Part shown: positions 38,923 to 49,300 of the stretch, piece after piece | How positions within the stretch are numbered: the first letter of the stretch is position 1 | Layout of the letters: each line of letters starts with the position of its first letter | NCBI RefSeq assembly: GCF_009372235.1 | Contig: NZ_SULL01000017.1 | Coordinates: 1 to 64,000, forward strand | DNA: 64,000 nt | Source: Dickeya oryzae | GTDB lineage: Bacteria; Pseudomonadota; Gammaproteobacteria; Enterobacterales; Enterobacteriaceae | Direction of reading: 5' to 3' | Made by a program: the position numbers and the translations under genes | The notes under the pieces: model-generated | Databases searched by the model: none | What the model was told of the DNA's origin: nothing | What the model saw: the letters and a program-made list of their open reading frames with translations, nothing else

Positions 38923-40227
38923 ATGCAAGTTTCAGTTGAAACCACTCAAGGCCTTGGGCGCCGCGTAACGATTACTGTTGCTGCTGACAGCATTGAGAAT
39001 GCCGTTAAGAGCGAACTGGTCAGTGTGGCTAAAAAAGTTCGTATCGACGGTTTCCGCAAAGGCAAAGTGCCGGCGAAAGTTGTTGAACAGCGCTATGGCG
39101 CTTCCGTCCGCCAGGATGTACTGGGCGATCTGATGCAGCGTCACTTTGTTGATGCCATCATCAAAGAAAAAATCAATCCGGCTGGCGCACCGAACTATGT
39201 TCCGGGCGAATACCAGGTCGGTGGCGATTTCACCTACTCGGTAGAGTTCGAAGTTTATCCGGAAGTTGAGCTGAAAGGCCTGGATTCTATCGAAGTTGAA
39301 AAACCGCTGGTAGACGTGTCTGACGCTGACGTTGACGGTATGCTGGACACCCTGCGTAAACAGCAGGCGACCTGGAAAGACACCGATCGTGCTGCAGCGG
39401 CTGAAGACCGCGTAACCATCGATTTCACCGGTTCTGTTGGCGGTGAAGAGTTCGAAGGTGGTAAAGCATCTGATTTCGTACTGGCCATGGGTCAGGGTCG
39501 TATGATCCCAGGTTTTGAAGACGGCATCGTCGGTCACAAAGCCGGTGATGAGTTCACTATCGATGTGAAATTCCCGGAAGATTACCACGCTGAAAACCTG
39601 AAAGGTCAGGACGCTAAGTTCGTTATCGTTCTGAAGAAAGTGGAAGAGCGTGAACTGCCGGAACTGACGGCTGATTTCATCAAACGTTTTGGCGTTGAAG
39701 ACGGTTCTGTTGATGGCCTGCGCGCGGAAGTACGCAAAAACATGGAGCGCGAACTGAAAGGCGCTATCCGTAATCGCGTGAAGTCTCAGGTTATCGACGG
39801 TCTGGTTAAAGCCAATGAAATTGACGTGCCGGCTGCATTGATCGACGGCGAAGTCGACGTACTGCGTCGTCAGGCGGCTCAGCGTTTCGGCGGCAACGAG
39901 AAGCAGGCTCTGGAACTGCCGCGTGAACTGTTCGAAGAACAAGCTAAACGCCGTGTCGTTGTTGGTTTGCTGCTGGGCGAAGTGATTGAGTCCCACGAGC
40001 TGAAAGCTGACGAAGATCGCGTTAACGCACTGATCGACGAAATCGCCTCCGCGTATGAAGATCCGCGCGAAGTGGTTGAGTACTACAAGAAAAACAAAGA
40101 AATGATGAACAACATGCGTAACGTCGCTCTGGAAGAGCAGGCGATCGAAGCGCTGTTGTCCAAAGCGAAAGTGGTAGAAAAATCAGTCAGCTTCAATGAG
40201 CTGATGAATCAGACGACCGCTGCCTGA
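38923..40227 (+). CDS. tig: Trigger factor, ribosome-associated chaperone
   Basis: Binds the ribosomal exit tunnel and shields nascent chains. It has an N-terminal ribosome-binding domain with the signature GFRKGKVP (about 44-51), a central FKBP-type peptidyl-prolyl isomerase domain (about 150-245, [19 protein letters not shown]) and a C-terminal chaperone domain. 434 aa (E. coli 432). Codon use is typical of a highly expressed gene. A TGAGGT site precedes the ATG. It has its own promoter and terminator. Confidence 0.98.
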   Translation: MQVSVETTQGLGRRVTITVAADSIENAVKSELVSVAKKVRIDGFRKGKVPAKVVEQRYGASVRQDVLGDLMQRHFVDAIIKEKINPAGAPNYVPGEYQVGGDFTYSVEFEVYPEVELKGLDSIEVEKPLVDVSDADVDGMLDTLRKQQATWKDTDRAAAAEDRVTIDFTGSVGGEEFEGGKASDFVLAMGQGRMIPGFEDGIVGHKAGDEFTIDVKFPEDYHAENLKGQDAKFVIVLKKVEERELPELTADFIKRFGVEDGSVDGLRAEVRKNMERELKGAIRNRVKSQVIDGLVKANEIDVPAALIDGEVDVLRRQAAQRFGGNEKQALELPRELFEEQAKRRVVVGLLLGEVIESHELKADEDRVNALIDEIASAYEDPREVVEYYKKNKEMMNNMRNVALEEQAIEALLSKAKVVEKSVSFNELMNQTTAA

Positions 40228-40258
40228 TTACGATTTTTACCTGACATCGTTTCTTCGA

Positions 40259-40289
40259 AAGCCCGCAGCCTGTGCTGTGGGCTTTTTCC
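40259..40289 (+). terminator. Rho-independent terminator of tig
   Basis: AGCCCGCAG and CTGTGGGCT form a 9-bp stem (one G-U pair), followed by TTTTCC. Confidence 0.88.
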
Positions 40290-40633
40290 TTTATGGGTAC
40301 AGTAAACCGTTGGGCGTGCTGTCAGTTCCTGCCAAATCTGCACCATTCCGCACTATTCTGCACTATGATTAATAACGATTAATCGGGGCGTCATTCGATC
40401 TGCTTTCGGCGCAGGATATCGCTTTAACCAAAATGAATCACTGGTGTAATCTTGAAAAAGGATGCATCGGTCCCCAACTGGTTAAATAACTGCGTAGATC
40501 GCATCGTCAGGGAAATTCGCCTGATTCCGGCAACACAGAGATGGCTAACTGCGTGTCTTAGCATGGTCATCACTTTCTATCTCAAGTAGAATCAGGGTAT
40601 ATGCGCCAAGTGCATTTTATCTAGGAGACGTTA
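40290..40633. other. Non-coding region between tig and clpP
   Basis: 344 bp without a supported gene. It holds the sigma-32-type promoter of clpP (40451-40479). The start codon of clpP has TAGGAGA upstream. Confidence 0.5.
40451..40479 (+). promoter_or_regulatory. Sigma-32 heat-shock promoter of clpPX
   Basis: CTTGAAA (40451-40457), a 14-bp spacer, CCCCAACT (40472-40479), close to the sigma-32 consensus CTTGAAA/CCCCATNT. clpP of E. coli is a known heat-shock gene. Confidence 0.8.
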
Positions 40634-41257
40634 ATGTCATACAGTGGCGAACAAGAAAAACTGGCCCCGCACATGGCTTTGGTGCCGATGGTGGTTGAGC
40701 AGACTTCGCGTGGGGAGCGTTCTTACGATATCTATTCCCGGCTCCTGAAGGAGCGTGTGATCTTTCTGACCGGTCAGGTTGAAGATCATATGGCTAACCT
40801 GATTGTGGCGCAGATGTTATTTCTGGAAGCGGAGAACCCTGAGAAAGATATCTATTTGTACATTAACTCTCCGGGTGGCGTGATTACTGCTGGTATGTCG
40901 ATTTACGACACCATGCAGTTTATTAAACCGGACGTCAGCACCATCTGTATGGGGCAGGCTGCGTCAATGGGGGCTTTCCTGCTGACTGCTGGTACAAAAG
41001 GCAAACGCTTCTGTCTGCCGAACTCCCGGGTGATGATCCATCAGCCGCTGGGGGGATTCCAGGGGCAGGCGACGGATATCGAGATTCATGCCAAAGAGAT
41101 CCTCAAGGTGAAAGCCCGGATGAATGAGCTGATGGCTAAGCATACCGGTCAGTCTCTTGACGTGATAGAAAGGGATACGGAGCGTGACCGTTTCCTCTCT
41201 GCCGCAGAGGCAGTAGAGTACGGGTTAGTGGATTCTGTATTGACCCATCGTGAATAA
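40634..41257 (+). CDS. clpP: ATP-dependent Clp protease proteolytic subunit
   Basis: Serine protease that forms a double heptamer and degrades substrates fed by ClpX or ClpA. The catalytic triad is Ser111 (GQAASMGAF), His136 (MIHQPLGG) and Asp185. 207 aa, the same as E. coli, including a short propeptide removed by self-cleavage before ALVPMVVEQ. It lies 128 bp before clpX, with a shared heat-shock promoter. Confidence 0.98.
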   Translation: MSYSGEQEKLAPHMALVPMVVEQTSRGERSYDIYSRLLKERVIFLTGQVEDHMANLIVAQMLFLEAENPEKDIYLYINSPGGVITAGMSIYDTMQFIKPDVSTICMGQAASMGAFLLTAGTKGKRFCLPNSRVMIHQPLGGFQGQATDIEIHAKEILKVKARMNELMAKHTGQSLDVIERDTERDRFLSAAEAVEYGLVDSVLTHRE

Positions 41258-41385
41258 CGCCATTGATGCGAAATAGCCCGATGACGCGGGTTGTCGGCCG
41301 TTGTGATAAGCCGGCTGGTGTGTGTTGTGGCGCGATTGCTATGTGGTTGGCCTGCGGGCAAGAGACTAAAGAAGAGGTTTGACTC

Positions 41386-42660
41386 ATGACAGATAAGCGC
41401 AAAGACGGTTCAGGGAAGCTGCTGTACTGTTCTTTCTGCGGCAAAAGCCAACACGAGGTTCGTAAGCTCATTGCCGGGCCGTCAGTGTATATCTGCGATG
41501 AATGTGTTGACTTGTGTAACGACATTATTCGCGAAGAAATTAAAGAAGTAGCGCCACACCGTGAGCGCAGCGCGTTACCGACGCCACACGAAATCCGCCG
41601 TCATCTTGATGACTATGTTATTGGCCAGGAACAGGCGAAAAAGGTATTGGCGGTTGCTGTCTACAACCACTATAAACGCCTGCGCAATGGCGATAGCAAC
41701 AATGGTGTTGAGCTTGGCAAAAGCAACATTCTGCTGATTGGCCCGACAGGTAGCGGGAAAACGTTGTTGGCGGAAACGCTGGCCCGTTTACTCGATGTCC
41801 CTTTCACCATGGCAGATGCGACGACGCTGACTGAAGCCGGCTATGTGGGTGAAGACGTCGAGAATATCATTCAGAAGTTGCTGCAAAAGTGCGATTACGA
41901 CGTACAGAAAGCGCAGCGTGGTATCGTCTATATCGATGAAATCGACAAGATTTCCCGCAAGTCCGACAATCCGTCCATCACGCGTGATGTGTCCGGTGAA
42001 GGTGTTCAGCAGGCATTGCTGAAGCTGATTGAAGGGACGATCGCCGCGGTTCCGCCGCAAGGTGGCCGTAAGCATCCGCAACAGGAGTTCCTGCAGGTTG
42101 ATACCTCCAAGATTCTGTTTATCTGTGGCGGCGCATTTGCCGGGCTGGACAAAGTCATTGAGCAGCGTACTGATACCGGGCGCGGTATTGGCTTTAACGC
42201 GACAGTGAAAGGCGTGTCCCAGAAAGCGAGTGAGGGTGAACTGCTGAGTCAGGTTGAACCGGGTGATTTGATCAAGTTTGGTCTTATTCCTGAATTTATT
42301 GGCCGTTTGCCGGTGGTTGCTACGCTGAAAGAGCTGGATGAAGAAGCATTGATCCAGATTCTTCGCGAACCGAAAAATGCGTTGACCAAGCAGTATCAGG
42401 CGCTTTTCAAACTGGAAGGTGCTGAGCTGGAGTTCCGTGACGAGGCGTTGACCGCCATTGCGAAAAAAGCGATGGCACGTAAAACCGGTGCACGTGGCCT
42501 GCGTTCTATCGTTGAAGCGGCACTGCTGGAAACGATGTACGATCTGCCTTCACTGGAAAACGTGGATAAAGTGGTGGTTGATGAGTCTGTCATTTCAGAG
42601 CAGACCGAACCGTTGCTGATTTACGGTAAGCCAGAAGCCCAGCAGGCATCTGGTGAATAA
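41386..42660 (+). CDS. clpX: ATP-dependent Clp protease ATP-binding subunit ClpX
   Basis: AAA+ unfoldase that recognises ssrA-tagged and other substrates. The N-terminal zinc-binding domain uses Cys15, Cys18, Cys37 and Cys40. Walker A is GPTGSGKT (119-126), Walker B is IVYIDEIDK, a sensor-2 GARGLRS is present, and the IGF-type ClpP-docking loop region is at RGIGFNA (GIGF). 424 aa, the E. coli length. A strong terminator separates it from lon. Confidence 0.98.
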   Translation: MTDKRKDGSGKLLYCSFCGKSQHEVRKLIAGPSVYICDECVDLCNDIIREEIKEVAPHRERSALPTPHEIRRHLDDYVIGQEQAKKVLAVAVYNHYKRLRNGDSNNGVELGKSNILLIGPTGSGKTLLAETLARLLDVPFTMADATTLTEAGYVGEDVENIIQKLLQKCDYDVQKAQRGIVYIDEIDKISRKSDNPSITRDVSGEGVQQALLKLIEGTIAAVPPQGGRKHPQQEFLQVDTSKILFICGGAFAGLDKVIEQRTDTGRGIGFNATVKGVSQKASEGELLSQVEPGDLIKFGLIPEFIGRLPVVATLKELDEEALIQILREPKNALTKQYQALFKLEGAELEFRDEALTAIAKKAMARKTGARGLRSIVEAALLETMYDLPSLENVDKVVVDESVISEQTEPLLIYGKPEAQQASGE

Positions 42661-42689
42661 TTAGCCTAAAAAACAATGCTGAACGATAA

Positions 42690-42720
42690 AATGGGGGAAT
42701 TTAGTCCCCCATTTTTTTTT
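42690..42720 (+). terminator. Rho-independent terminator of clpPX
   Basis: AATGGGGGA-ATTTAG-TCCCCCATT followed by a run of T. It is a textbook structure. Confidence 0.92.
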
Positions 42721-42733
42721 ACATACGTTCAGT

Positions 42734-42763
42734 CGTTGAATGTAAGACATTTATCCCCATATA
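42734..42763 (+). promoter_or_regulatory. Sigma-32 heat-shock promoter of lon
   Basis: CGTTGAATG with core GTTGAAT (42735-42741), a 13-bp spacer, CCCCATATA (42755-42763). The -10 matches the E. coli lon heat-shock promoter, and the conserved leader ending GAGAGAGCTCT before the ATG is also present. Confidence 0.85.
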
Positions 42764-42848
42764 CTCGATTACCTATAGGTGAAACCCGTGATGCACGTGT
42801 TCCACGGATTCCCTTAACCTGGCGGAAACGAAACTAAGAGAGAGCTCT

Positions 42849-45212
42849 ATGAACCCTGAGCGTTCCGAACGCATAGAAATCCCCGTATTGCCGTTGCGCG
42901 ATGTGGTGGTTTATCCGCACATGGTCATTCCGTTGTTTGTTGGTCGGGAGAAATCAATTCGGTGCCTTGAAGCGGCTATGGATCACGACAAAAAGATCAT
43001 GCTGGTGGCACAGAAAGAAGCCTCAACGGATGAGCCTGGTGTTAACGATCTTTTCTCGGTAGGGACGGTCGCCTCTATTCTTCAAATGCTGAAATTACCC
43101 GACGGCACCGTTAAAGTGCTGGTGGAAGGGTTGCAGCGCGCACGCATCACCACACTCTCCGATAGCGGGGAGCATTTTGCGGCCCAGGCGGAATACCTGG
43201 AGTCGCCGGCAATTGAAGAGCGTGAGCAGGAAGTGCTCATGCGTACGGCCATCAATCAGTTTGAAGGCTACATCAAGCTGAATAAGAAAATTCCTCCTGA
43301 AGTATTAACATCGCTTAATAGTATTGATGATGCGGCGCGTCTTGCCGACACCATTGCTGCACACATGCCGCTGAAGCTGGCGGACAAGCAATCCGTGTTG
43401 GAAATGTCTGACGTGACCGAGCGTCTGGAATACCTGATGGCGATGATGGAGTCCGAAATTGATCTGCTGCAGGTGGAAAAACGGATCCGTAGTCGCGTTA
43501 AAAAACAGATGGAAAAAAGCCAGCGCGAGTACTACCTGAATGAGCAGATGAAGGCCATCCAGAAAGAGCTGGGCGAAATGGATGATGCGCCTGACGAGCA
43601 GGAGGCGCTGAAACGTAAGATTGAATCTGCCAACATGCCGAAAGAGGCCCGCGAGAAAGCGGAAGCGGAATTGCAGAAACTGCGCATGATGTCACCGATG
43701 TCAGCGGAAGCGACCGTGGTTCGCAGCTACATCGACTGGATGGTGCAGGTGCCGTGGCAGGCACGCAGCAAGGTGAAGAAAGATCTGGCGAAAGCCCAGG
43801 AAATGCTCGACAGCGACCACTATGGTCTGGAGCGTGTCAAAGAGCGCATCCTCGAATATCTCGCAGTACAGAGCCGTGTTAGCAAGATAAGAGGGCCGAT
43901 CCTGTGTCTGGTAGGGCCGCCGGGGGTAGGTAAAACCTCTCTGGGGCAATCTATTGCCAAAGCCACCGGGCGCAAATATGTCCGTATGGCGCTTGGCGGC
44001 GTACGTGATGAAGCGGAAATCCGTGGTCACCGCCGTACTTATATCGGCTCGATGCCGGGTAAACTGATCCAGAAGATGGCGAAAGTGGGGGTAAAAAACC
44101 CATTATTCCTGCTGGATGAAATCGACAAGATGTCTTCCGACATGCGCGGCGACCCGGCTTCTGCTTTGCTGGAGGTGTTGGATCCAGAACAGAACGTGGC
44201 ATTTAACGATCACTATCTGGAAGTGGATTATGACCTGTCCGACGTGATGTTCGTCGCGACGTCTAACTCCATGAACATTCCGGCACCGTTGCTGGATCGT
44301 ATGGAAGTGATCCGACTGTCTGGCTATACCGAGGATGAAAAGCTCAATATTGCGCGTCAGCACTTGCTGCCCAAGCAAATTGAACGTAACGCCCTGAAAA
44401 AAGGCGAGTTGACGGTTGAAGATAGTGCCATCATTGGCATCATCCGCTATTACACCCGTGAAGCCGGGGTGCGTAGTCTGGAGCGTGAAATCTCCAAACT
44501 GTGCCGTAAGGCGGTGAAATCGCTCATGATGGATAAAGCCATCAAGCACATCCTCATCACCGGCGATAACCTGAAAGAGTATCTTGGTGTACAGCGCTAC
44601 GATTACGGCCGGGCAGATGAAGAGAATCGTGTTGGTCAGGTAACCGGTCTTGCCTGGACGGAGGTGGGGGGTGATCTGCTGACGATCGAGACCGCCAGCG
44701 TACCGGGCAAAGGCAAACTGACGTATACCGGCTCGCTGGGCGAGGTAATGCAGGAGTCCATTCAGGCTGCACTGACCGTGGTGCGCGCCAGAGCGGAAAA
44801 ACTGGGTATCAATTCCGACTTTTATGAAAAACGCGATATCCATGTGCATGTACCGGAAGGGGCAACACCGAAAGATGGCCCGAGTGCCGGTATTGCGATG
44901 TGTACCGCACTGGTATCTTGCCTGACGGGTAACCCGGTACGTGCAGATGTGGCGATGACCGGTGAAATTACCCTGCGTGGGCTGGTACTGCCAATTGGTG
45001 GGTTAAAAGAGAAGCTGCTGGCGGCGCATCGTGGTGGTATCAAGACAGTGCTGATTCCGGAAGAGAACAAGCGCGATCTGGAAGAGATTCCACAAAATGT
45101 GATTGCCGATCTGGAGATCCACCCGGTAAAACGCATTGAGGAAGTGCTGACTATTGCTTTGCAGAACTCGCCTTACGGCATGGATGTGGTAAAGACGGCT
45201 AAGAAGAAATAG
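42849..45212 (+). CDS. lon: ATP-dependent Lon protease
   Basis: Homo-hexameric AAA+ protease that removes misfolded and regulatory proteins. It has an N-terminal substrate-binding domain, a coiled coil ([20 protein letters not shown]), Walker [10 protein letters not shown], Walker B FLLDEIDK, and the Ser-Lys dyad Ser679 (DGPSAG) and Lys722 ([10 protein letters not shown]), both at E. coli numbering. 787 aa (E. coli 784). It is followed by a terminator and hupB, as in E. coli. Confidence 0.98.
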   Translation: MNPERSERIEIPVLPLRDVVVYPHMVIPLFVGREKSIRCLEAAMDHDKKIMLVAQKEASTDEPGVNDLFSVGTVASILQMLKLPDGTVKVLVEGLQRARITTLSDSGEHFAAQAEYLESPAIEEREQEVLMRTAINQFEGYIKLNKKIPPEVLTSLNSIDDAARLADTIAAHMPLKLADKQSVLEMSDVTERLEYLMAMMESEIDLLQVEKRIRSRVKKQMEKSQREYYLNEQMKAIQKELGEMDDAPDEQEALKRKIESANMPKEAREKAEAELQKLRMMSPMSAEATVVRSYIDWMVQVPWQARSKVKKDLAKAQEMLDSDHYGLERVKERILEYLAVQSRVSKIRGPILCLVGPPGVGKTSLGQSIAKATGRKYVRMALGGVRDEAEIRGHRRTYIGSMPGKLIQKMAKVGVKNPLFLLDEIDKMSSDMRGDPASALLEVLDPEQNVAFNDHYLEVDYDLSDVMFVATSNSMNIPAPLLDRMEVIRLSGYTEDEKLNIARQHLLPKQIERNALKKGELTVEDSAIIGIIRYYTREAGVRSLEREISKLCRKAVKSLMMDKAIKHILITGDNLKEYLGVQRYDYGRADEENRVGQVTGLAWTEVGGDLLTIETASVPGKGKLTYTGSLGEVMQESIQAALTVVRARAEKLGINSDFYEKRDIHVHVPEGATPKDGPSAGIAMCTALVSCLTGNPVRADVAMTGEITLRGLVLPIGGLKEKLLAAHRGGIKTVLIPEENKRDLEEIPQNVIADLEIHPVKRIEEVLTIALQNSPYGMDVVKTAKKK

Positions 45213-45244
45213 TGACCTATAGCAAAAACCACTGAGAAAATAAG

Positions 45245-45280
45245 GGCTGGTAAGTGAAATGGTGCTTGCCAGCCTTTTTT
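45245..45280 (+). terminator. Rho-independent terminator of lon
   Basis: GGCTGGTAAG and CTTGCCAGCC pair over 10 bp (one G-U), followed by TTTTTT. Confidence 0.9.
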
Positions 45281-45406
45281 CGTGCCGCTAAGTTAGAGCA
45301 CTGTTGATCCTGTTGGCTGGTAGCCTGCGGTTTGACTGAATAGATAAAGCTACGTGTTGCGCTGGGGGCTCTGGCGTAATGACAGTATTTCAGAGGGGAT
45401 GAGAGT

Positions 45407-45679
45407 GTGAACAAGTCACAATTGATCGACAAAATTGCCGCAGATGCTGATATTTCCAAAGCGGCAGCAGGGCGTGTGTTGGATGCAATTATTGGGTCTG
45501 TTACCGAATCTCTGAAAGCCGGAGATGACGTCGCTTTGGTTGGTTTTGGTACGTTTTCCGTGCGTGAACGTGCTGCGCGCACCGGGCGTAACCCGCAGAC
45601 TGGCAAAGAAATCAGTATTCCGGCGGCTAAAGTACCCGGTTTCCGTGCCGGTAAAGCACTGAAAGACTCAGTGAATTGA
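45407..45679 (+). CDS. hupB: DNA-binding protein HU-beta
   Basis: Nucleoid protein that bends DNA non-specifically and works as a dimer with HU-alpha. 90 aa, the E. coli length, with the DNA-binding arm [20 protein letters not shown] around Pro63. The start codon is GTG at 45407 with AGAGGGGA upstream; a nearby ATG at 45399 is out of frame. It is followed by its own terminator. Confidence 0.97.
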   Translation: MNKSQLIDKIAADADISKAAAGRVLDAIIGSVTESLKAGDDVALVGFGTFSVRERAARTGRNPQTGKEISIPAAKVPGFRAGKALKDSVN

Positions 45680-45761
45680 TTATTAAGTAGCAAATTCTGA
45701 GTTGGGACGGTCTTCCAGTCCAAACACTACCTGACTCAGCGTGATGGGTAAGGTAAGATAT

Positions 45762-45793
45762 AAGGCGCATCATGGTATGATGTGCCTTTTTTT
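45762..45793 (+). terminator. Rho-independent terminator of hupB
   Basis: AGGCGCATCAT and ATGATGTGCCT form an 11-bp stem (one G-U) with loop GGT, followed by a T-run. Confidence 0.88.
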
Positions 45794-45933
45794 ACAGGTA
45801 ATTAAGATTACTGTTATCCGGCAAATACTTGAATGCGCCCTGGCCGAGTGTGGCTATAGCAATAGCAGGGAGGCATGGCTACGGCCTGCGCAGGGGAAGT
45901 GTTATCCATTCTACAGCGGAGTGTTGTCACATT

Positions 45934-47814
45934 ATGATGGACAATTTACGCGCGGCCGCTAACAACGTCGTGCTAAAAGTTATTCTTGCCTTGATTATTG
46001 GTTCATTCGTGTTGACCGGTGTGGGCGATTACCTGATACGTGGTTCAGGTGATTACGCGGCCAAGGTGAATGGACAAGAGATTACCCGCTCTCAGCTTGA
46101 GCAAGGTGTACAGAATGAGCGCAATCGTCAGCAAGAGATGCTGGGGGATAATTTCTCCGCCCTGGCCGCTAACGAAGGGTATATGCAGCAGTTGCGCAAA
46201 CAGGTGCTGTCACAGCTAATCGATGAAACGCTGGTGGTGCAGTACGCGCATACCCTGGGGTTGAACATCAGCGACGAGCAGATCAAACAGGCGATTTTCT
46301 CCGTGCCTGAGTTTCAGACCAATAACCGGTTTGATAACGACAAATACCTGGCGCAGGTGCGTCAGATGGGGTTGACACCAGACGCGTATGCGCAATTCCT
46401 GCGTAAGCAATTGCTGACTCAGCAGCTGATTCGCGGGTTAGGCAGTACGGATTTCGTATTGCAGCAGGAGCTTGATAACCTGGTGGCGATGGCCGCGCAG
46501 GATCGCACCATCCGTACGGCAACCCTTGATCTTGGCGTTCGTGCCAAGAGTCAGACTGTCTCTGATGACGAAGTAAAAAACTTCTACGATCAGAACAAGA
46601 GCCGTTATCTGGCACCGGAGCAGTTCAAAGTCAGCTATATCATGCTGGATGCAGCGTCTATCATGGATAAAACCAAGGTAGATAACAATGATATCGCGGC
46701 GTATTACGAACAACATAAGAGCGAGTTCACACAGCCGGAACGCAAAAAGTACAGCGTTATTCAGCTGAAAACCGAAGCAGATGCTAAGGCCGTGCTCGAC
46801 CAGTTGAAGAAAGGCGCTGATTTTGCAGCGTTGGCTAAAGAAAAATCCACCGATATTGTTTCCCGTCGTAATGGTGGGGATTTGGGCTGGATGGACGATG
46901 GCTCCACGGTGGATGAAATCAAACAGGCGGGGCTGAAGCAGAAAGGCCAGCTTTCTGACGTTATCAAATCTTCCGTGGGTTACCTGATTATCCGTTTGGA
47001 TGATATTCAGGCGCAGCGCGTCAAAGCGCTGGATGAGGTACGCGCTGATTTGGCTGAAAAGGTAAAACGTGAGAAATCACTGGATGCGTTTTACGCGTTG
47101 CAGCAGAAGGTGAGCGAAGCGGCCAGCAACGATAATGAGTCGCTGGTTTCTGCTGAGAAAGTCGCTAACGTCAAAGCTGTTCAGACAGATTGGTTTACGC
47201 GTGACAACGTCCCTGCCGCATTGAATTTCCAGCCGGTTACTCAGGCGATTTTTGGTGGTTCTCTGGTGGGTGAGAATGGCACGCCGGGTAACAATTCCGA
47301 TGTGATCAGTGTCGAAGGCGATCGTGCGTTCGTATTGCGCGTGACTGACCACAAACCGGAAGCAACCCAGCCTCTGGATAAGGTGCGCGATCAGGTCGTA
47401 CAGTCGCTCAAACGCCAGAAAGCAGAACAGCAAGCCCGGGTTGAAGCAGAGAAGATTCTTGCTGATCTCAATCAGGGGAAAACCGACAGCATGACTGCTG
47501 CTGGTCTGAGTTTTAGTGCAGCGAAAGTGATATCTTCAATCGGTCAGGCGGATGCGCTGTCAGAGACGGTGTTTGCGATGCCTCAGCCGAAGAAAGATAA
47601 ACCTTCTTACGCTGTCGCGCAGGATCAGGCAGGCAATATCGTACTGGTCGCCTTGGATACGGTGAAACCGCACGCCTTATCGGACGATCAGAAAAAACAG
47701 TTCGGTAACCAGATAGAACAGAGCTCGGTGGGCGCACTGTTCGATACCCTGCTGACGAGTCTGCGCAGTCAGGCGAAAATCAAGTACGGTAACGCGGCAC
47801 AAGAAGTGCAATAA
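45934..47814 (+). CDS. ppiD: Periplasmic folding chaperone PpiD
   Basis: Inner-membrane-anchored chaperone near the Sec translocon that helps outer-membrane proteins fold. A single N-terminal helix (VVLKVILALIIGSFVLTGV) is followed by a SurA-like N-domain, a parvulin-type domain (RKKYSVIQLKTEADAKAVL to VIKSSVGYLIIRLDD, about 265-360) that is often inactive in this family, and a C-terminal domain. The ATG at 45934 gives MMDNLRAAANN as in E. coli, and 626 aa (E. coli 623); the 35 codons open upstream are not supported. Confidence 0.96.
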   Translation: MMDNLRAAANNVVLKVILALIIGSFVLTGVGDYLIRGSGDYAAKVNGQEITRSQLEQGVQNERNRQQEMLGDNFSALAANEGYMQQLRKQVLSQLIDETLVVQYAHTLGLNISDEQIKQAIFSVPEFQTNNRFDNDKYLAQVRQMGLTPDAYAQFLRKQLLTQQLIRGLGSTDFVLQQELDNLVAMAAQDRTIRTATLDLGVRAKSQTVSDDEVKNFYDQNKSRYLAPEQFKVSYIMLDAASIMDKTKVDNNDIAAYYEQHKSEFTQPERKKYSVIQLKTEADAKAVLDQLKKGADFAALAKEKSTDIVSRRNGGDLGWMDDGSTVDEIKQAGLKQKGQLSDVIKSSVGYLIIRLDDIQAQRVKALDEVRADLAEKVKREKSLDAFYALQQKVSEAASNDNESLVSAEKVANVKAVQTDWFTRDNVPAALNFQPVTQAIFGGSLVGENGTPGNNSDVISVEGDRAFVLRVTDHKPEATQPLDKVRDQVVQSLKRQKAEQQARVEAEKILADLNQGKTDSMTAAGLSFSAAKVISSIGQADALSETVFAMPQPKKDKPSYAVAQDQAGNIVLVALDTVKPHALSDDQKKQFGNQIEQSSVGALFDTLLTSLRSQAKIKYGNAAQEVQ

Positions 47815-47860
47815 GAAGTGCAATAACCCCCGCAGCGTTTTGCAACTCACTGCAACATTC

Positions 47861-47884
47861 AAAGGCCGCTTTCGCGGCCTTTTC
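47861..47884 (+). terminator. Rho-independent terminator of ppiD
   Basis: AAAGGCCGC-TTTC-GCGGCCTTTT: 8-bp GC stem and T-run, 46 nt after the stop. Confidence 0.87.
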
Positions 47885-47964
47885 CACATTTTCAGTTTGC
47901 TGTTTGCCGCGTGTCGCACACTCGGGCATTGTTGCCGTGCTGTCAAACACAAGGAGGAAACAGC

Positions 47965-48345
47965 ATGAAAAACTCAGGAGTCAAAGCGTTATGTTTTATG
48001 GTGGGGATGAGCCTGGCGGGGATGTCAACGTGGCTTCATGCTTCTCCCACTACCGCTTCGCTGGAAAAAACAGGCGTGAGTGCAGTAAAACCTGCCTCGC
48101 CGGAACATAAACCTGAAAAAGCGGCCAAGCCATCGGTGGCGACCGATGAAGAAGAAGTAAGTATTAACAAGGCGACAGCGGAACAACTGGCTGCGGCGCT
48201 CAATGGTGTAGGGCTGAAAAAAGCACAGGCGATAGTCTCTTATCGTGAGCAAAACGGGCCGTTCACCCAAATTGAGCAACTGCAGGAAGTACCGGGGATT
48301 GGCAGTGCGCTAATCGAGCGTAATCAGTCACGTTTGCGCCTGTAA
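47965..48345 (+). CDS. ybaV: ComEA-like helix-hairpin-helix protein (YbaV)
   Basis: 126-aa exported protein: signal peptide (cleavage near LHASP), a low-complexity Lys/Pro/Ala linker, and a C-terminal double helix-hairpin-helix domain (VSINKATAEQLAAALNGVG then LQEVPGIGSALIERN). ComEA relatives bind DNA in the periplasm during uptake, but the role of YbaV is not established. The ATG has an ideal AAGGAGG site. In E. coli fadM follows; here it is missing and queC converges. Confidence 0.93.
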   Translation: MKNSGVKALCFMVGMSLAGMSTWLHASPTTASLEKTGVSAVKPASPEHKPEKAAKPSVATDEEEVSINKATAEQLAAALNGVGLKKAQAIVSYREQNGPFTQIEQLQEVPGIGSALIERNQSRLRL

Positions 48346-48418
48346 GTGCGTTTATCGTCAGAACGTGTTGTTGAGGGAACGGTTTCAGTACGAGGGTAAA
48401 CGTCAATGTGAAAAGCCA

Positions 48419-48448
48419 GTACCAGACAAGCATTCTCTTGTCTGGTAC
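48419..48448. terminator. Hairpin between ybaV and convergent queC
   Basis: GTACCAGACAAG and CTTGTCTGGTAC form a perfect 12-bp stem around CATTCT. No U-tract on either side; it lies 10 bp from the queC stop. Confidence 0.5.
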
Positions 48449-48457
48449 CTGGTCGGG

Positions 48458-49153
48458 TCACTTCAGCCCGGTTTTTTTCTTCATGGCGGCCATGACCGCG
48501 GATGGATTCTGGCGGTACTCTGCCAGCCCTTTCGCTCTCAGGTGACACGCAGCACACTGCCCGCATCCTGTTCCTTTAATGCCGTTGTAGCAGGTGAGCG
48601 TATGGTTTTGCACGGTATCAAGCTGTTGATAGTAGTCTGCCAGTGCCCAGGTTTCTGCTTTGTTGAGCCACATCAGCGGTGTGACAAAACGAATATCTTT
48701 GGCCAACCCCAGGGTTATCGCCTGGTTCAAGGCCTTAACGAATTCGTCCCGGCAGTCGGGATAACCAGAGAAATCGGTTTCACAGACACCGGTAATAACA
48801 GTCTCTGCACCCACCTGATAGGCGTAGATCGAGGCCAATGTCAAAAAGAGGATATTTCGGCCAGGAACAAAGGTACTTGGCAGGCCATCGACTGTGGCAT
48901 CAAACTCGGGTACAGGAATATTGTCACGAGTGAGGCTACTCACAGCCAGTTCGTTGAGCAGACTGACATTCAGCACTTTATGCGCTCTGGCTCCCAGTGT
49001 GTGGGCCAGTTCGGCAGCAACGTCAATTTCAGCACGGTGGCGCTGTCCGTAGTCAAATGTGACACAGTGGACTTCATCGTACTGCTGCAATGCCTGTATC
49101 AGGCAGGTGGTAGAGTCCTGACCACCACTAAAAACTACAACTGCACTTGTCAT
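48458..49153 (-). CDS. queC: 7-cyano-7-deazaguanine (preQ0) synthase
   Basis: Converts carboxy-deazaguanine to preQ0 with ATP and ammonia in queuosine synthesis. The PP-loop motif FSGGQDSTT is near residue 8-16. Zinc ligands Cys188, Cys197, Cys200 and Cys203 ([16 protein letters not shown]) match E. coli numbering. 231 aa, the same as E. coli. It lies downstream of the cysteine desulfhydrase gene on the same strand, 147 bp apart. Confidence 0.96.
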   Translation of the reverse strand: MTSAVVVFSGGQDSTTCLIQALQQYDEVHCVTFDYGQRHRAEIDVAAELAHTLGARAHKVLNVSLLNELAVSSLTRDNIPVPEFDATVDGLPSTFVPGRNILFLTLASIYAYQVGAETVITGVCETDFSGYPDCRDEFVKALNQAITLGLAKDIRFVTPLMWLNKAETWALADYYQQLDTVQNHTLTCYNGIKGTGCGQCAACHLRAKGLAEYRQNPSAVMAAMKKKTGLK

Positions 49154-49300
49154 TCTTCTCTTCCCTCATGCATGGGTGCTGCCAGTCGGCCGCAATCCGC
49201 CAAACTTATTCTGGCAGATACTGTACTTGTTCTGGTGGTTATAGTACTTGAAATCCCGATGCAGTTCAGTGCGAGGGGAGTGCAGCCGACCAGAATACCA

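Noticed and set aside
38932-39996. 354-codon open frame on the minus strand
   Set aside because: Fully antisense to tig, whose strong codon bias leaves the opposite strand free of stops.
42661-42848. Possible small RNA between clpX and lon
   Set aside because: E. coli has been reported to have a small RNA here, but the gap is accounted for by the clpX terminator, the lon heat-shock promoter and its leader.
44103-44849. 248-codon open frame on the minus strand
   Set aside because: Antisense to the ATPase and protease domains of lon.
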